Positions 17,391 through 26,240 of a stretch of DNA of 64,000 nt are shown here, piece after piece. Position numbers and translations under genes: made by a program. Source of the DNA: Vibrio celticus (lineage in GTDB: Bacteria; Pseudomonadota; Gammaproteobacteria; Enterobacterales; Vibrionaceae); the NCBI RefSeq assembly GCF_024347335.1, contig NZ_AP025464.1:1426001-1490000 (forward strand), in the 5' to 3' direction. Positions within the stretch are counted from its first letter, which is position 1. Each line of letters begins with the position of its first letter. The notes below the pieces were generated by a model. The model was not told the DNA's origin and made no database searches. It was given only the letters and a program-made list of their open reading frames with translations.

Positions 17391-17406
17391 TGGCATGACT
17401 AGTGCA
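17391..17406 (+). promoter_or_regulatory. sigma-54 promoter of norVW
   Basis: TGGCATGACTAGTGCA has the -24 GG and -12 GC separated by exactly 10 nt. It lies 37 bp before the norV start and downstream of the NorR-like sites. Confidence 0.8.
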
Positions 17407-17443
17407 ATGAGAGCCTTAGATATTTCAATAAGGTATTATCATT

Positions 17444-18943
17444 ATGACTATTCACGTTAAATCAAATGTTCATTGGGTCGGCGTCCACGATTGGGAAACC
17501 GAGCACTTCCACGGTAAGGAATACCACATGAACAAAGGTACGAGCTATAACTCATACCTGATCCGTGAAGAGAAGACAGTGCTTGTCGATACTGTCGATC
17601 ATCGCTTTACTGAGCAATTCCTTGCAAACCTAGAGATGGAAATCGATATCAATGAGATCGACTACATCATTTGTCAGCACGCTGAAGAAGACCACTCAGG
17701 CGCGCTCTCTGCGCTGCTTGCTAAAATTCCGAACACGCCGGTTTATTGCACTGAAGCGGGTGTAAACTCCATTGTTGGTCACCACCACCAACCAGACTGG
17801 AATTTCAGAACCGTCAAAACCGGTGACACTCTTGATGTCGGTAACGGAAAGCAACTTATCTTCGTAGAGATGAAAATGCTGCACTGGCCAGACTCAATGG
17901 CGACTTACTTAACTGGAGATGAAATCCTGTTTAGTAACGACGCTTTCGGCCAACACTACTGCGACGAAAACCTATTCAATGACCAACTAGACCAAGTTGA
18001 GCTGCATGAACAATGTCTGCGTTACTTCTCGAACATCCTGACGCCGTTTGCGCCGCTGGTTAAAGCAAAGATTGAAGAAGTGCTGAGCTTAGGCGTGCCG
18101 ATTGATGTCATTGCTACTTCTCACGGCTGTATTTGGCGTGACAACGCGACTCAAATCGTTGAGCAATATTACGAGTGGTCGAAAGCCTACAAAGAAGATC
18201 GTATCACGATTGTCTACGACACCATGTCCAACAACACTCGCATGATGGCTGACGCGATCGCAAAGGGTATCCGTAAAGGCAGCCCAGAAACGGCAATCAA
18301 GGTCTTCAATATTTCTAAGCACGACAAGAATGACATCCTTGCCAATATCTTCCGTTCAAAGGGTGTGCTTGTTGGGTCATCGACCATGAACAACGTGATG
18401 ATGCCGCAAATCGCCGCGCTACTTGAAGAAATACACGGCCTGCGCTTTGCAGGAAAAAGAGCCGCAGCATTTGGATCTTCAGGTTGGACTGGCGGCGCAG
18501 TAAAGCGCATCGATGCTCGCTTACGTGAAGCCAACTTCGAGGTGAGCGCACCTCAGCACATCCACTGGAAACCAGATACAGACGCACTTCGTCAATGTAT
18601 TGATTACGGGATGACACTGGCCGAGGTTTGGCGCACCGATGCGGACGAGGTTAGTGAGCCTAAACAAGTTGAGTGCAACGTTCAACGTATTGAATCAGCA
18701 CCGACAAGCACCCCAACAGAGCTAAAAGACACGGCAGAGCAGAAGTCAGAAGAAGCGCAAGATAAGCCTGTACATAGCGCAGATTGCACTTGCTGGCGCT
18801 GTACTGTGTGTGAATGGGTGTACGACCCACAACTGGGTGAACCCTACCAAGGCGTTGAACCAGGAACACCATGGGCACAAGTGCCAGATGATTTCCTTTG
18901 CCCTGAATGCCATCTCGGTAAAGAAGTGTTTGTGGAGAAGTAA
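17444..18943 (+). CDS. norV: anaerobic nitric oxide reductase flavorubredoxin
   Basis: Reduces NO to N2O under anoxic conditions. The 499-residue chain has three parts. A metallo-beta-lactamase-like diiron domain carries HAEEDHSG near residue 79, plus the His and Asp ligands in HWPDSMATY and FSNDAFGQHYC. A flavodoxin domain (ITIVYDTMSNNTRMMADAIAKGI) begins near residue 254. A C-terminal rubredoxin has two CxxC pairs (WRCTVCEWVYDP and FLCPECHLGKEVF), linked by a charged Glu/Lys-rich spacer. It is co-transcribed with norW, one base downstream. The sigma-54 promoter and NorR-like sites imply NO induction by NorR, whose gene is not in this window. Confidence 0.96.
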   Translation: MTIHVKSNVHWVGVHDWETEHFHGKEYHMNKGTSYNSYLIREEKTVLVDTVDHRFTEQFLANLEMEIDINEIDYIICQHAEEDHSGALSALLAKIPNTPVYCTEAGVNSIVGHHHQPDWNFRTVKTGDTLDVGNGKQLIFVEMKMLHWPDSMATYLTGDEILFSNDAFGQHYCDENLFNDQLDQVELHEQCLRYFSNILTPFAPLVKAKIEEVLSLGVPIDVIATSHGCIWRDNATQIVEQYYEWSKAYKEDRITIVYDTMSNNTRMMADAIAKGIRKGSPETAIKVFNISKHDKNDILANIFRSKGVLVGSSTMNNVMMPQIAALLEEIHGLRFAGKRAAAFGSSGWTGGAVKRIDARLREANFEVSAPQHIHWKPDTDALRQCIDYGMTLAEVWRTDADEVSEPKQVECNVQRIESAPTSTPTELKDTAEQKSEEAQDKPVHSADCTCWRCTVCEWVYDPQLGEPYQGVEPGTPWAQVPDDFLCPECHLGKEVFVEK

Positions 18944-18944
18944 C

Positions 18945-20114
18945 ATGTCGAACATTGTGATTGTGGGCGGTGGTTTCGCCGCCCTACAAACCATAAAGAT
19001 GGTACGTAAAATTGACCAAGATGTCGCGATTACCATGATCACGGCAGATGCAGGGGTTGAGTACAGTAAGCCGAATCTTTCACACGCATTCAGCCAGGCT
19101 CAAACACCACAGTCGTTAGCCGTTAATAACGCTCAGCAATTGGCTGAGCAGTACAACGTAGTCATCAAAACCAAGGCTTTCGTCAGTGAAATCGATACCA
19201 AGCAGCAGTGTGTTCATGTTGACGGGCAAATTATCCACTATTCGAAGTTGGTATTAGCAACGGGGGCTACACCTTTCATACCACCAGCGGAAGGGCTTAA
19301 ACGCAGCGCGACCATTACGTTAAATAGCTTGGAAGAGTTCGAGAAACACAAAGCTCAGATCGATGAAGCTCAACGTATCACTGTGATTGGTGGAGGCTTG
19401 ATTGGGGTAGAGCTCGCATTCGACCTTCAAGCTGCGGGCAAAGATGTCACGATTATCGAACCCGCAAGTTATCTATTGAACAGCCTTGTGCCGCCTTTCG
19501 TTTCACTTGAGTTGGAAAGGGAGCTGGCAAAAGCAGGGGTTACCGTCGAAACCGACTCTGCGATTTTTCGAGCGACTTACCTCCACGATGGAGTCAGGCT
19601 ACAAACTACCGCCTCTCGATTAATACGAGCAGATATCGTGATTGCCGCAGCAGGATTAAGGCCAAATACGGCTTTAGCCACGCAAGCGGGAATAGACGTC
19701 AACAGAGGCATTGTGGTCGATGACACCCTGAAAACCAGTGCCAACAATGTGTATGCGATTGGTGATTGCGCTGAAATTGAAGGGCGTGTTATGGCTTATC
19801 TGCAGCCAGCAATCTTGTCGGCAAACGTGTTGGCGAAGCAGTTGACTATGGATAAAGGCGACATCAAAGTGGGCGAAGCAAAGCTCAGCTTGCCTCATAT
19901 GATCACCAAGGTGAAAACACCGAGTTACCCGATTCAGCTGGCAGGGCGCGATATTCACACAGCTCAGAGCTGGGAAACTCGATTCGATCCCAAAGGTATT
20001 GTCGCCAAAGGCTTCAATGAAGATAACCAGTTGGTTGGATTCATTGTCACGGGAGAGCACATCAAGGCTGCATTTCCTTTATTAAAGGAGTTGCAAATCA
20101 GTTCACCATCATAA
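18945..20114 (+). CDS. norW: NADH:flavorubredoxin reductase
   Basis: Passes electrons from NADH to the rubredoxin domain of NorV. FAD/NAD-linked reductase of 389 residues with the N-terminal FAD motif NIVIVGGGFAALQT, a second Rossmann motif ITVIGGGLIGVELAFDLQAAG around residue 145, and the late FAD motif VYAIGDCAEIEG. The ATG at 18945 follows the norV stop by one base with GGAGAAG upstream. The frame is open 45 codons earlier, but that region codes for the norV rubredoxin in another frame. Its terminator is split by an insertion sequence. Confidence 0.94.
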   Translation: MSNIVIVGGGFAALQTIKMVRKIDQDVAITMITADAGVEYSKPNLSHAFSQAQTPQSLAVNNAQQLAEQYNVVIKTKAFVSEIDTKQQCVHVDGQIIHYSKLVLATGATPFIPPAEGLKRSATITLNSLEEFEKHKAQIDEAQRITVIGGGLIGVELAFDLQAAGKDVTIIEPASYLLNSLVPPFVSLELERELAKAGVTVETDSAIFRATYLHDGVRLQTTASRLIRADIVIAAAGLRPNTALATQAGIDVNRGIVVDDTLKTSANNVYAIGDCAEIEGRVMAYLQPAILSANVLAKQLTMDKGDIKVGEAKLSLPHMITKVKTPSYPIQLAGRDIHTAQSWETRFDPKGIVAKGFNEDNQLVGFIVTGEHIKAAFPLLKELQISSPS

Positions 20115-20201
20115 GTACAAAGGTGTAAAAGCAGTCGACTCATTACATATGTTCGGCTGTGTTCAACGCAAAAATGCACATCAAATTCGGGAAAATTTGA
20201 T

Positions 20202-20230
20202 GCTTATACTAGAGCAACTCGAGTATAAGC
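20202..20230. repeat. hairpin after norW
   Basis: GCTTATACT pairs with AGTATAAGC, with an inner GAG/CTC and a 3-nt loop. No T-run follows, so it may stabilise the norVW 3' end rather than terminate. Confidence 0.4.
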
Positions 20231-20247
20231 AAGCAATAAAAAAGCCA

Positions 20248-20259
20248 GTCAACAGACTG
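20248..20259. repeat. 12-bp target-site duplication, left copy
   Basis: GTCAACAGACTG is repeated exactly at 21671-21682, directly outside the two ends of the IS4-family element. A duplication of 11-13 bp is characteristic of IS4. Confidence 0.92.
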
Positions 20260-20261
20260 TA

Positions 20262-20293
20262 ATGCCGTTCACTTAAGAGTGAACGGCATTTTT
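20262..20293 (+). terminator. hairpin at the left end of the IS4-like element
   Basis: ATGCCGTTCACT and AGTGAACGGCAT form a perfect 12-bp stem with a TAAG loop followed by TTTT. Read from norW it forms a functional-looking terminator just inside the insertion, possibly replacing the native one that the element split. Confidence 0.65.
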
Positions 20294-21606
20294 GTTCTTA
20301 GCATACCGTTGTGGTCTGGGTTTAACTGTTCTAGGGAATGTCCTTTCCCTTCGCCCTTCAAGTATTAAGCTTTCAGCCATGTTGTGGAACCCCTTTAGCT
20401 GACGAGGTATTGCGCCTGGTGTTGAGTAAGGTAAGCCTACAAGTAACGCAGATACATGAGCTAATGTGCCGTTAAAACTGAGTTGATAAGGAAGGTAATT
20501 TCCCTTTAGATTGAAGCAGAGCTCGACCATCTGGTATCGGATTAAATTGTAAGTAAGCAAGATGCCCCATAACTCCTGCTTTACCAGTTCTGGTAAACGA
20601 CTTCGCAGCGTGAGACGATTTCCAAGCATGTATTGTTTCTGCTCTCGGTAGCCTAGCTCAATTTCCCAACGATGTTCATAAAGGCCTGCAATATCTTTTG
20701 ATGGGTAACGCAGGAGTCCGTCATGGAGGTTAATACTTGGTAGTCTTTTCCTTTAATTTTACGAGTGACAAGTCGAGCGGTTATCGACTTTGGTAAATCA
20801 GGCCATAGCTTTCTAGCCCTTGGGTTACTGTGTAATTGAACCAGTTTGTCATTTCGCCCTAAAGATTGAACAATGTCATATTGTGTATTTTTCTTGAGGG
20901 GGATAAGCCAATGACGCTCTGAGCCAGAGTCTTGCCATTTATGTAATAAGCCTAAAGAATAGAACCCCTTATCGAACATTGTCACGCTATGGTTTGGTGT
21001 TGTTTCTATCAGTTTTTCAGCTAATATCATTTCGTTTGTATTGTAATTATCAAAGGCACTGGCCGTAATAATGTGACTGCTTAGTTCCATTTGGCAGACC
21101 ATTCTCACTTGCGGATATTGCGTCCCTTTTTGTCGAGAAAATGCCTTTTCATTTTGCGGGTTATCGGGCGTTCGCCAAACAACGCCATCGACGCCAAGAA
21201 GCGTTAATCCATTCCACTGGGGTAACTTTGCACTTTTTAACCATGACGTAGTCATTCGCTCAAAGACCGCTTTAATTGCGTCTTCACCCAACGTCTTTCG
21301 ACGTTGAGTTAACGCACTTGGTGCGACAAAAGCTTTACCTGTACGGTCGACAATATCAAGTTGGTTCACTAAATCTTTCATGGATTTACTGTTATAGATA
21401 GCCATTCCAACAAGCAGCCACACCATGGATTCTAAAGTTAATTTCCTCTTTCTCATCGTGACGGTATCAGTAAGAGAATAAGCTTCGTCGATGAGGTCAA
21501 TTGGAAGCAAGTCAGACAAAGTTTCAACGTTGCTAGGTTTCCAATCATTAATTATGTTTAGAGCTTGAGAAACATCCATAAAAAAATCCAAGTGCATTAA
21601 ATACAC
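20273..21606 (-). pseudogene. IS4-family transposase, frameshifted
   Basis: A DDE transposase split into two frames. The upstream part (21606 to about 20715) carries the first Asp (LLGVDGVVWRTPD) and second Asp (VTMFDKGFYS). Near 20713-20716, after LTSMTD, one base appears to be missing. In the next frame the sequence continues as LRYPSKDIAGLYEHRWEIEL, giving the IS4 signature Y-(2)-R-(3)-E-(6)-K, and on to MLGNRLTLRSRLPELVKQ and the end at 20273. The site (GACTCCTGCG) is not a known slippery sequence, so inactivation is more likely than programmed frameshifting. The intact length would be about 440 residues. Confidence 0.88.
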
Positions 21607-21670
21607 TTGGATTTTGACAGCTCTGAAGGATCGTTCAACCGATCACTTTGGCTTTAACTGATCGGCATTA

Positions 21671-21682
21671 GTCAACAGACTG
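21671..21682. repeat. 12-bp target-site duplication, right copy
   Basis: GTCAACAGACTG, identical to 20248-20259. Beyond it lies GCTTTCTT, the other half of the split terminator stem. Confidence 0.92.
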
Positions 21683-21739
21683 GCTTTCTTGTGTTCATCT
21701 TAGTGCGATGAGCTCATCGCGTTTAAGCAAAGGCGAACA

Positions 21740-22966
21740 TTAACCGATAAACGAGATGTAACCTTGAAGGATAATCAGGTTAACGATATCGATAAAGAAG
21801 GCACCAACAATTGGCACCACCATGAAGGCTTGTGGCGATGGACCAAAACGGTTCACCAAAGAGCCCATGTTCATTACCGCTGTTGGTGTTGCACCTAGGC
21901 CGAAACCACAGTGACCACCTGCCATAACCGCTGCGTCGTAGTTAGAACCCATTACTTTAAACGTCACAAAGTAAGAGAAAATACCCAGTACAACCGCCTG
22001 AACCGCAAGGATAACCAAGAACGGAATCGCAAGGTCAAAGATGTTCCAAAGCTTAAGGCTCATTAGCGCCATTGCTAGGAACAGTGACAATGACACCGTA
22101 CCAAGAATATCGACCGTTTCGCTGTCAGTCTTATGCAGCTTAGTCACTTCAAACACGTTAGTGATGAACACACCGATAAACAACGCGTAAACGAAGTCAG
22201 GAATCATCAACCAAGAAATTTCAAAAGTCGCCACCCACTGCTCTAGGTACTTCGCACCCGTGATACAGATAAGAAGGATGAACAACACTTCAATCACCTT
22301 CTTCGCCGTCACTTTGTCTTCTTCATACTCGTTGTAAGTAACAAGTTCAGGGAAGCGTTCATGCGTTTGCGTGCCAGTGCCGTACTCAGATTCAAGCTGG
22401 TTTTTATCAATCAGCTTTTGCGCCACTGGGCTACCGATAATACCACCGATGATCAAACCAAAGGTCGCTGAAGCCATCGCGATTTCTAGCGTATTGGCAA
22501 TGCCAAACGTGTCTGCAAAAGTTTGAGACCAAGCCGCGCCTGTGCCGTGACCGCCCGAAAGGGTAATAGAGCCAGCAATCAAACCCATCAAGGGTTCAAG
22601 GCCTAGTGCCGTAGCTAAGGTTACACCTACACCGTTTTGAATAATGATGTAAACCGATGCTACCCCTAAGAATAGGAATACCTTAGCACCACCTTTTACC
22701 AGCTGCGTGTAGTTCGCCGCAAGACCGACCGTTGCAAAGAACATCAACATAAACGTGTTCTGCAGGGGCAAAGAAAACTCAAGATCAAGGCCGTTAAAGT
22801 GCAGGGCTGTAATAGCAAAAGCGACAATCAAGCCGCCGACAATGGGCTCTGGAATGTTGTACTTTTTGAGAATCGGAAGCTTTGCATTGACGAAATGACC
22901 TAGAAACAAAACACTAATCGCGATTAGGAAGGATTCTAATGGTCCAATTGAAATTAATTGATTCAT
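21740..22966 (-). CDS. gltS: sodium/glutamate symporter GltS
   Basis: Inner-membrane Na+-coupled glutamate importer, 408 residues with about ten or more membrane segments. Family motifs: the first half-repeat PEPIVGGLIVA, GSITLSGGHGTGAAW (pore loop one), and the second-half GGHCGFGLGATPTAVMNM (pore loop two). The ATG at 22966 starts MNQLISIGPLESFLIA. It reads toward the IS4-like element, which has destroyed its apparent terminator, so transcripts may run into the insertion sequence. Confidence 0.95.
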   Translation of the reverse strand: MNQLISIGPLESFLIAISVLFLGHFVNAKLPILKKYNIPEPIVGGLIVAFAITALHFNGLDLEFSLPLQNTFMLMFFATVGLAANYTQLVKGGAKVFLFLGVASVYIIIQNGVGVTLATALGLEPLMGLIAGSITLSGGHGTGAAWSQTFADTFGIANTLEIAMASATFGLIIGGIIGSPVAQKLIDKNQLESEYGTGTQTHERFPELVTYNEYEEDKVTAKKVIEVLFILLICITGAKYLEQWVATFEISWLMIPDFVYALFIGVFITNVFEVTKLHKTDSETVDILGTVSLSLFLAMALMSLKLWNIFDLAIPFLVILAVQAVVLGIFSYFVTFKVMGSNYDAAVMAGGHCGFGLGATPTAVMNMGSLVNRFGPSPQAFMVVPIVGAFFIDIVNLIILQGYISFIG

Positions 22967-23240
22967 ATAACCTCTATTTTTTTACGTTCTCATCTTCCCT
23001 AATGAGTCTAGTTTTATCTGTAATTATTTGTGCTGCTCTACCTATATTTATACAAACTGGAGAGAAAGTGTGGATTCGAAAAGCGAACACATTACTGCGA
23101 TCGCTTAGTGCCATGTTAGTAGCACGTTAACTTTTATAGGAGATAAAAGGATTTGTGACAACAATCACCTCCTAAAAGTTGAAAGCGGCGTGAGTATCTA
23201 TGCCGCTGACTCTGCTTTCTTAATACCTAAAAAAGCAAAA

Positions 23241-23260
23241 AGGAGCTATTTCTAGCTCCT
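23241..23260. terminator. terminator of yibL (works on both strands)
   Basis: AGGAGCTA and TAGCTCCT form a perfect 8-bp stem with a TTTC loop. On the minus strand it is followed by TTTTTGCTTTTTT. Confidence 0.8.
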
Positions 23261-23282
23261 CTTTCATCACCATCGCTGGTAA

Positions 23283-23639
23283 TTAGAATTTTTTCGGTGC
23301 GTAACCAGTCATAACCTCAATGCGAAGTTCTTTACCGATCTTCGTCATTGGGTGAACAATTACGAGTCCTTTAACAGACTTTTTGAGTTTACCCATATCC
23401 GCTTGCTCAGCCTTGGTGATCTCACGGCTAAATGGCATATCAACCAGAGACTTACGCTCTTGGTTCACATCGTAGCTTTCTTTGTGTTTGAGCTGGGCAA
23501 TTTTCTTAGTTAGCTTCTTAATCTCTTCCTCGAACTGACGAACAACAGGACGATCATTACGAGTTTTAGCAGCATCTAACTTGTGGCGACACTTGTCTAG
23601 ACGGTTGTTAATTTGTTGAAGTTCGTTTTTAACACTCAT
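23283..23639 (-). CDS. yibL: YibL family ribosome-associated protein
   Basis: A 118-residue basic cytoplasmic protein. The N-terminal half is a likely coiled coil (NELQQINNRLDKCRHKLDAA...). The C-terminal half is highly conserved with E. coli YibL: MPFSREITKAEQADMGKLKK and KGLVIVHPMTKIGKELR. YibL co-sediments with ribosomes in E. coli; its role is unknown. In E. coli it lies next to mtlR, whereas here it is about 12 kb from the mtl operon. AGGAAAT lies just upstream of the ATG. Confidence 0.9.
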   Translation of the reverse strand: MSVKNELQQINNRLDKCRHKLDAAKTRNDRPVVRQFEEEIKKLTKKIAQLKHKESYDVNQERKSLVDMPFSREITKAEQADMGKLKKSVKGLVIVHPMTKIGKELRIEVMTGYAPKKF

Positions 23640-23965
23640 AATAATTTCCTAAGATTAAACAAGCCAATTCGGATTGGGGCGCGGAGTATAGCACAAGGGT
23701 TCTGTTGAACCGAAATTTATCTGTTAATTACCAACAGAAACGAATCACATCGACACCGCTCATTCAGCCCACCGATTCTTTGTGGCGAATCTCTAAGCGG
23801 ATTATTCATTGATAGGATAGCGCCTACTTCAAAAATTGCAGTCCTCGATGCATCAAAATTCCGTCTAAACTTATACTCTAACGCAATAACTAAATCAGGG
23901 TACACAGCTTGGAGTTGTTACCCCCAGCACGACTCTGATTCACCACGTAATCACAAGGATAGCCG
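23640..23965. other. gene-free spacer between divergent yibL and a peptidase gene
   Basis: A 326-bp region that must hold both divergent promoters. I see no ORF, terminator or clear operator in it. Confidence 0.5.
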
Positions 23966-24763
23966 ATGACATTATTGAAACGAACATTGACCTGCAGCCT
24001 AGCCTTAAGTGCAATGTTTGCCACAACTTATGCATCTAGTGAACAAACCACCCAAAGTAACCTGCTCGTCGAGTACTCTACACCGCAAAATACAGAAGAA
24101 GAACAGCTCAAACGAGAGATTCAAAGTAGTGGCGTTAATGACACCGTGGTCGACCTATCAAACCAACTCTTCATGTTTGAGAAGCCATTAACCATTCAAT
24201 ATGGCGGGGAAGAAGGACCACTCTACGATCCACAAAACCATCAAGTGCTGGTCCCTTATAGCTTTTACGCTGAGTCACTCAATTACTTTGAGAAGAACCA
24301 ATACGAAAAAGAGTATGGAAAATCTGCGCAAACCGGCGCTATTGATACTTTGCTGCACACCCTGCTGCACGAAGCTGGGCATGCGTATATCGAAGACCAG
24401 AACATTGCCATATTGGGTAAAGAAGAAGATGCAGTTGATAACCTAGCGACGGTGCTACTGCTTAACTATGTAGAGCATGGGGCCGACGCTGCTATCAGCG
24501 CTGCAGACATGTTCGCTTTCGAGTCCGAAGACCGCCCGGAGTATTACGACTTGGGGGAATACATCGACGAGCACAGTTTCGACCTGCAGCGTTACTTCTC
24601 CACGTTATGCTTGGTGTATGGCAGCGATCCTGATGCCTATAAAAACTTGCTCGATGAAGTGGAAAACGACTATTTGAAAGACAGAAAAGAGTTCTGCGTT
24701 GAGCACTTTGATGTGATCAATGAAAATTGGCACCAGTATTTAAAAGAGAGTGACGATGCTTAA
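23966..24763 (+). CDS. DUF4344-type secreted metallopeptidase
   Basis: An exported protein of 265 residues with a signal peptide ending near residue 24 (TLTCSLALSAMFATTYASS). The zinc-peptidase motif HEAGH lies at residues 135-139 (LLHTLLHEAGHAYIED), with the downstream KEEDAVDNLATVLLL providing the likely third ligand and family signature. The domain matches the DUF4344 family of putative metallopeptidases; the substrate is unknown. It is acidic and rich in Tyr/Glu. AAGGA precedes the ATG. It is a single gene. Confidence 0.82.
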   Translation: MTLLKRTLTCSLALSAMFATTYASSEQTTQSNLLVEYSTPQNTEEEQLKREIQSSGVNDTVVDLSNQLFMFEKPLTIQYGGEEGPLYDPQNHQVLVPYSFYAESLNYFEKNQYEKEYGKSAQTGAIDTLLHTLLHEAGHAYIEDQNIAILGKEEDAVDNLATVLLLNYVEHGADAAISAADMFAFESEDRPEYYDLGEYIDEHSFDLQRYFSTLCLVYGSDPDAYKNLLDEVENDYLKDRKEFCVEHFDVINENWHQYLKESDDA

Positions 24764-24870
24764 ATGCTTAAAAGTTAGTGTCGAGAACGAGACAAAACGG
24801 CTTTGGTATCAAATTCCAAAGCCGTCACTCGATAGGTAAGCTTACGTATTAAGAGTTAAGAGCTTAAACC

Positions 24871-25257
24871 CTAGACCTTCACTTTATACTTCAGATCTTG
24901 AGCTTCATCGCCGGTCATGCCTCGAAATCCCCAACAGTGCGATGGCTGCTCCTTAATGGTGATTTCAATATCAATTGGAGAGATAGCTAACTGCTTCTCT
25001 ATCTCAGAAAATATCTTCTTGATTAGACGCTTTTTGGTGTTTACCGCTCGACCTTCCATCATATTTATCTCAATGACGGTATAGGCTTCTGTTCTTCCTT
25101 CTGGGTAAAAGAAGTCATCTCGTTCCAATGGCACAAATCGATGTGCTCGCTTGTCATCAGGTAAACCCATTTCACTGTTCAAGCACTGCTGCAACACATT
25201 AGAGAGCTGCAACTTAATTGGATTTAAGCACTCTTTGATACCATAAATAACAATCAT
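24871..25257 (-). CDS. tautomerase-family protein lacking the N-terminal proline
   Basis: A small 128-residue protein related to the tautomerase superfamily (Tautomerase_2 group): two beta-alpha-beta units with AHRFVPLERDDFFYPEGRTEAYTVIEI and the terminal EITIKEQPSHCWGFRG. Active tautomerases use Pro at position 1 after Met removal; here the start is MIVIYGIKE, so catalysis by Pro1 is impossible. I choose the ATG at 25257 because AAAGGA lies 6 bp away; the ATG at 25263 abuts that site. Function unknown. Confidence 0.75.
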   Translation of the reverse strand: MIVIYGIKECLNPIKLQLSNVLQQCLNSEMGLPDDKRAHRFVPLERDDFFYPEGRTEAYTVIEINMMEGRAVNTKKRLIKKIFSEIEKQLAISPIDIEITIKEQPSHCWGFRGMTGDEAQDLKYKVKV

Positions 25258-25509
25258 GACCATTCCTTTGATGCGATGTTAGGTATAGAAGAACGTCAGA
25301 TAGAAGCATCATCTGGCGACTACCCATTCGCTTACTATTTGTACATATATTACCTAATGACGCGTATGAGAAAAGGTAAAAACAATGAATTTATGAACAG
25401 GTGCAACAAAATACTTATCCCTTTGCCAACATAAGCCGAAGCGAATTGATCGAACACCACCCTCCCCGCGTATATCTTCTCAAATCACATTTGAACTAAG
25501 GAGTGCTAT

Positions 25510-26130
25510 GTGCCGAATTCACCTAGGAAGACCACGCGGACAGACACCGAACCAGAAACACCCGTAGAGTCTTCTCTAAAGCTTGCTGTGTTTCCTCTCC
25601 CTATCTTTCTTTTACCGGGAGGCAGGCAAAGACTGCGCATTTTTGAGCCAAAGTATCTCGCGATGGTTGCTCACGCAGCGCAGGGCGATGGTTTCATTAT
25701 CGCCACTCAAGACAACACTAACTCTGATCATCTCAGTTCTTGGGGAACAAAGGTGACCATCGTAGACTTCAATATGTCGGAAGACCAAATATTAGAAATT
25801 GATGTTGAAGGCGAAAAGTTGGTGCAATTGCATGGGTCGTTTCGAGACGATGATGACCTGATTAAAAGTAAGTTCAGCTCGTTGCCACACTGGCCAGCCC
25901 ATGAATATAAAGTGCCTAACGTGTTTACAGCGTTTTTGGTTCAGCTATTTCGCGACCACGATTCGATAAGAACCCTTTACCCCACCCCTGATTTCGAAAG
26001 CCCGCAATGGATCTGTGCGCGATTGCTCGAAATGATGCCTATCCCATTGGAAAAGAAAACAGAATTTACTGAACCAGCCAGCTTTCCGTCTCTAGTTCCT
26101 TTTTTGAATCAAATCATTACGGGGCAATAA
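25510..26130 (+). CDS. LON substrate-binding-domain protein
   Basis: A 206-residue protein consisting only of a LON N-terminal (substrate-binding) domain, without ATPase or protease parts. The characteristic start is LAVFPLPIFLLPGGRQRLRIFEPKYLAMV, followed by a beta-rich segment and a helical C-terminus. Start is GTG at 25510 with AAGGAG 6 bp upstream; an overlapping ATG at 25508 is out of frame. It lies 110 bp before the sigma factor gene in the same direction, but a separate promoter intervenes. Biochemical role unknown. Confidence 0.85.
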   Translation: MPNSPRKTTRTDTEPETPVESSLKLAVFPLPIFLLPGGRQRLRIFEPKYLAMVAHAAQGDGFIIATQDNTNSDHLSSWGTKVTIVDFNMSEDQILEIDVEGEKLVQLHGSFRDDDDLIKSKFSSLPHWPAHEYKVPNVFTAFLVQLFRDHDSIRTLYPTPDFESPQWICARLLEMMPIPLEKKTEFTEPASFPSLVPFLNQIITGQ

Positions 26131-26181
26131 GCACCTTTCTCCACTATAATTTTGTATAGTAGAAATTAATTTAAATTAAAG

Positions 26182-26207
26182 TGATCCCGACTTTCTCCTT
26201 TCACGTA
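26182..26207 (+). promoter_or_regulatory. candidate autoregulated promoter of the ECF sigma factor
   Basis: TGATCC at 26182-26187 matches the -35 element of RpoE/ChrR-group sigma factors. CGTA at 26204-26207, after a 16-nt spacer, is the presumed -10. It lies 33 bp before the sigma gene. The -35 match is good; the -10 is less certain. Confidence 0.55.
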
Positions 26208-26240
26208 GTGCCTATCAAATTCGCATGATGGTTAGTTACT

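Larger units (their letters stand above)
20260..21670 (-). mobile_element. IS4-family insertion sequence, 1411 bp
   Basis: The ends read TAATGCCGTTCACTTAAG (left) and TAATGCCGATCAGTTAAA (right, reverse complement), near-identical inverted repeats that resemble the termini of IS4 itself. The length is close to IS4 (about 1.4 kb), and the element is bounded by a 12-bp duplication. It inserted into the loop/stem of a terminator shared by norVW and gltS. The transposase is frameshifted, so the copy cannot move by itself unless frameshifting or complementation occurs. Confidence 0.93.

Noticed and set aside
20700..20730. Programmed frameshift in the IS4 transposase
   Set aside because: No A-rich or other slippery heptamer and no stimulating structure seen; IS4 transposases are normally a single frame.
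22939..23130. 63-residue plus-strand ORF overlapping the gltS start
   Set aside because: It begins inside gltS on the opposite strand, has no ribosome site and resembles nothing; the region is the gltS promoter.
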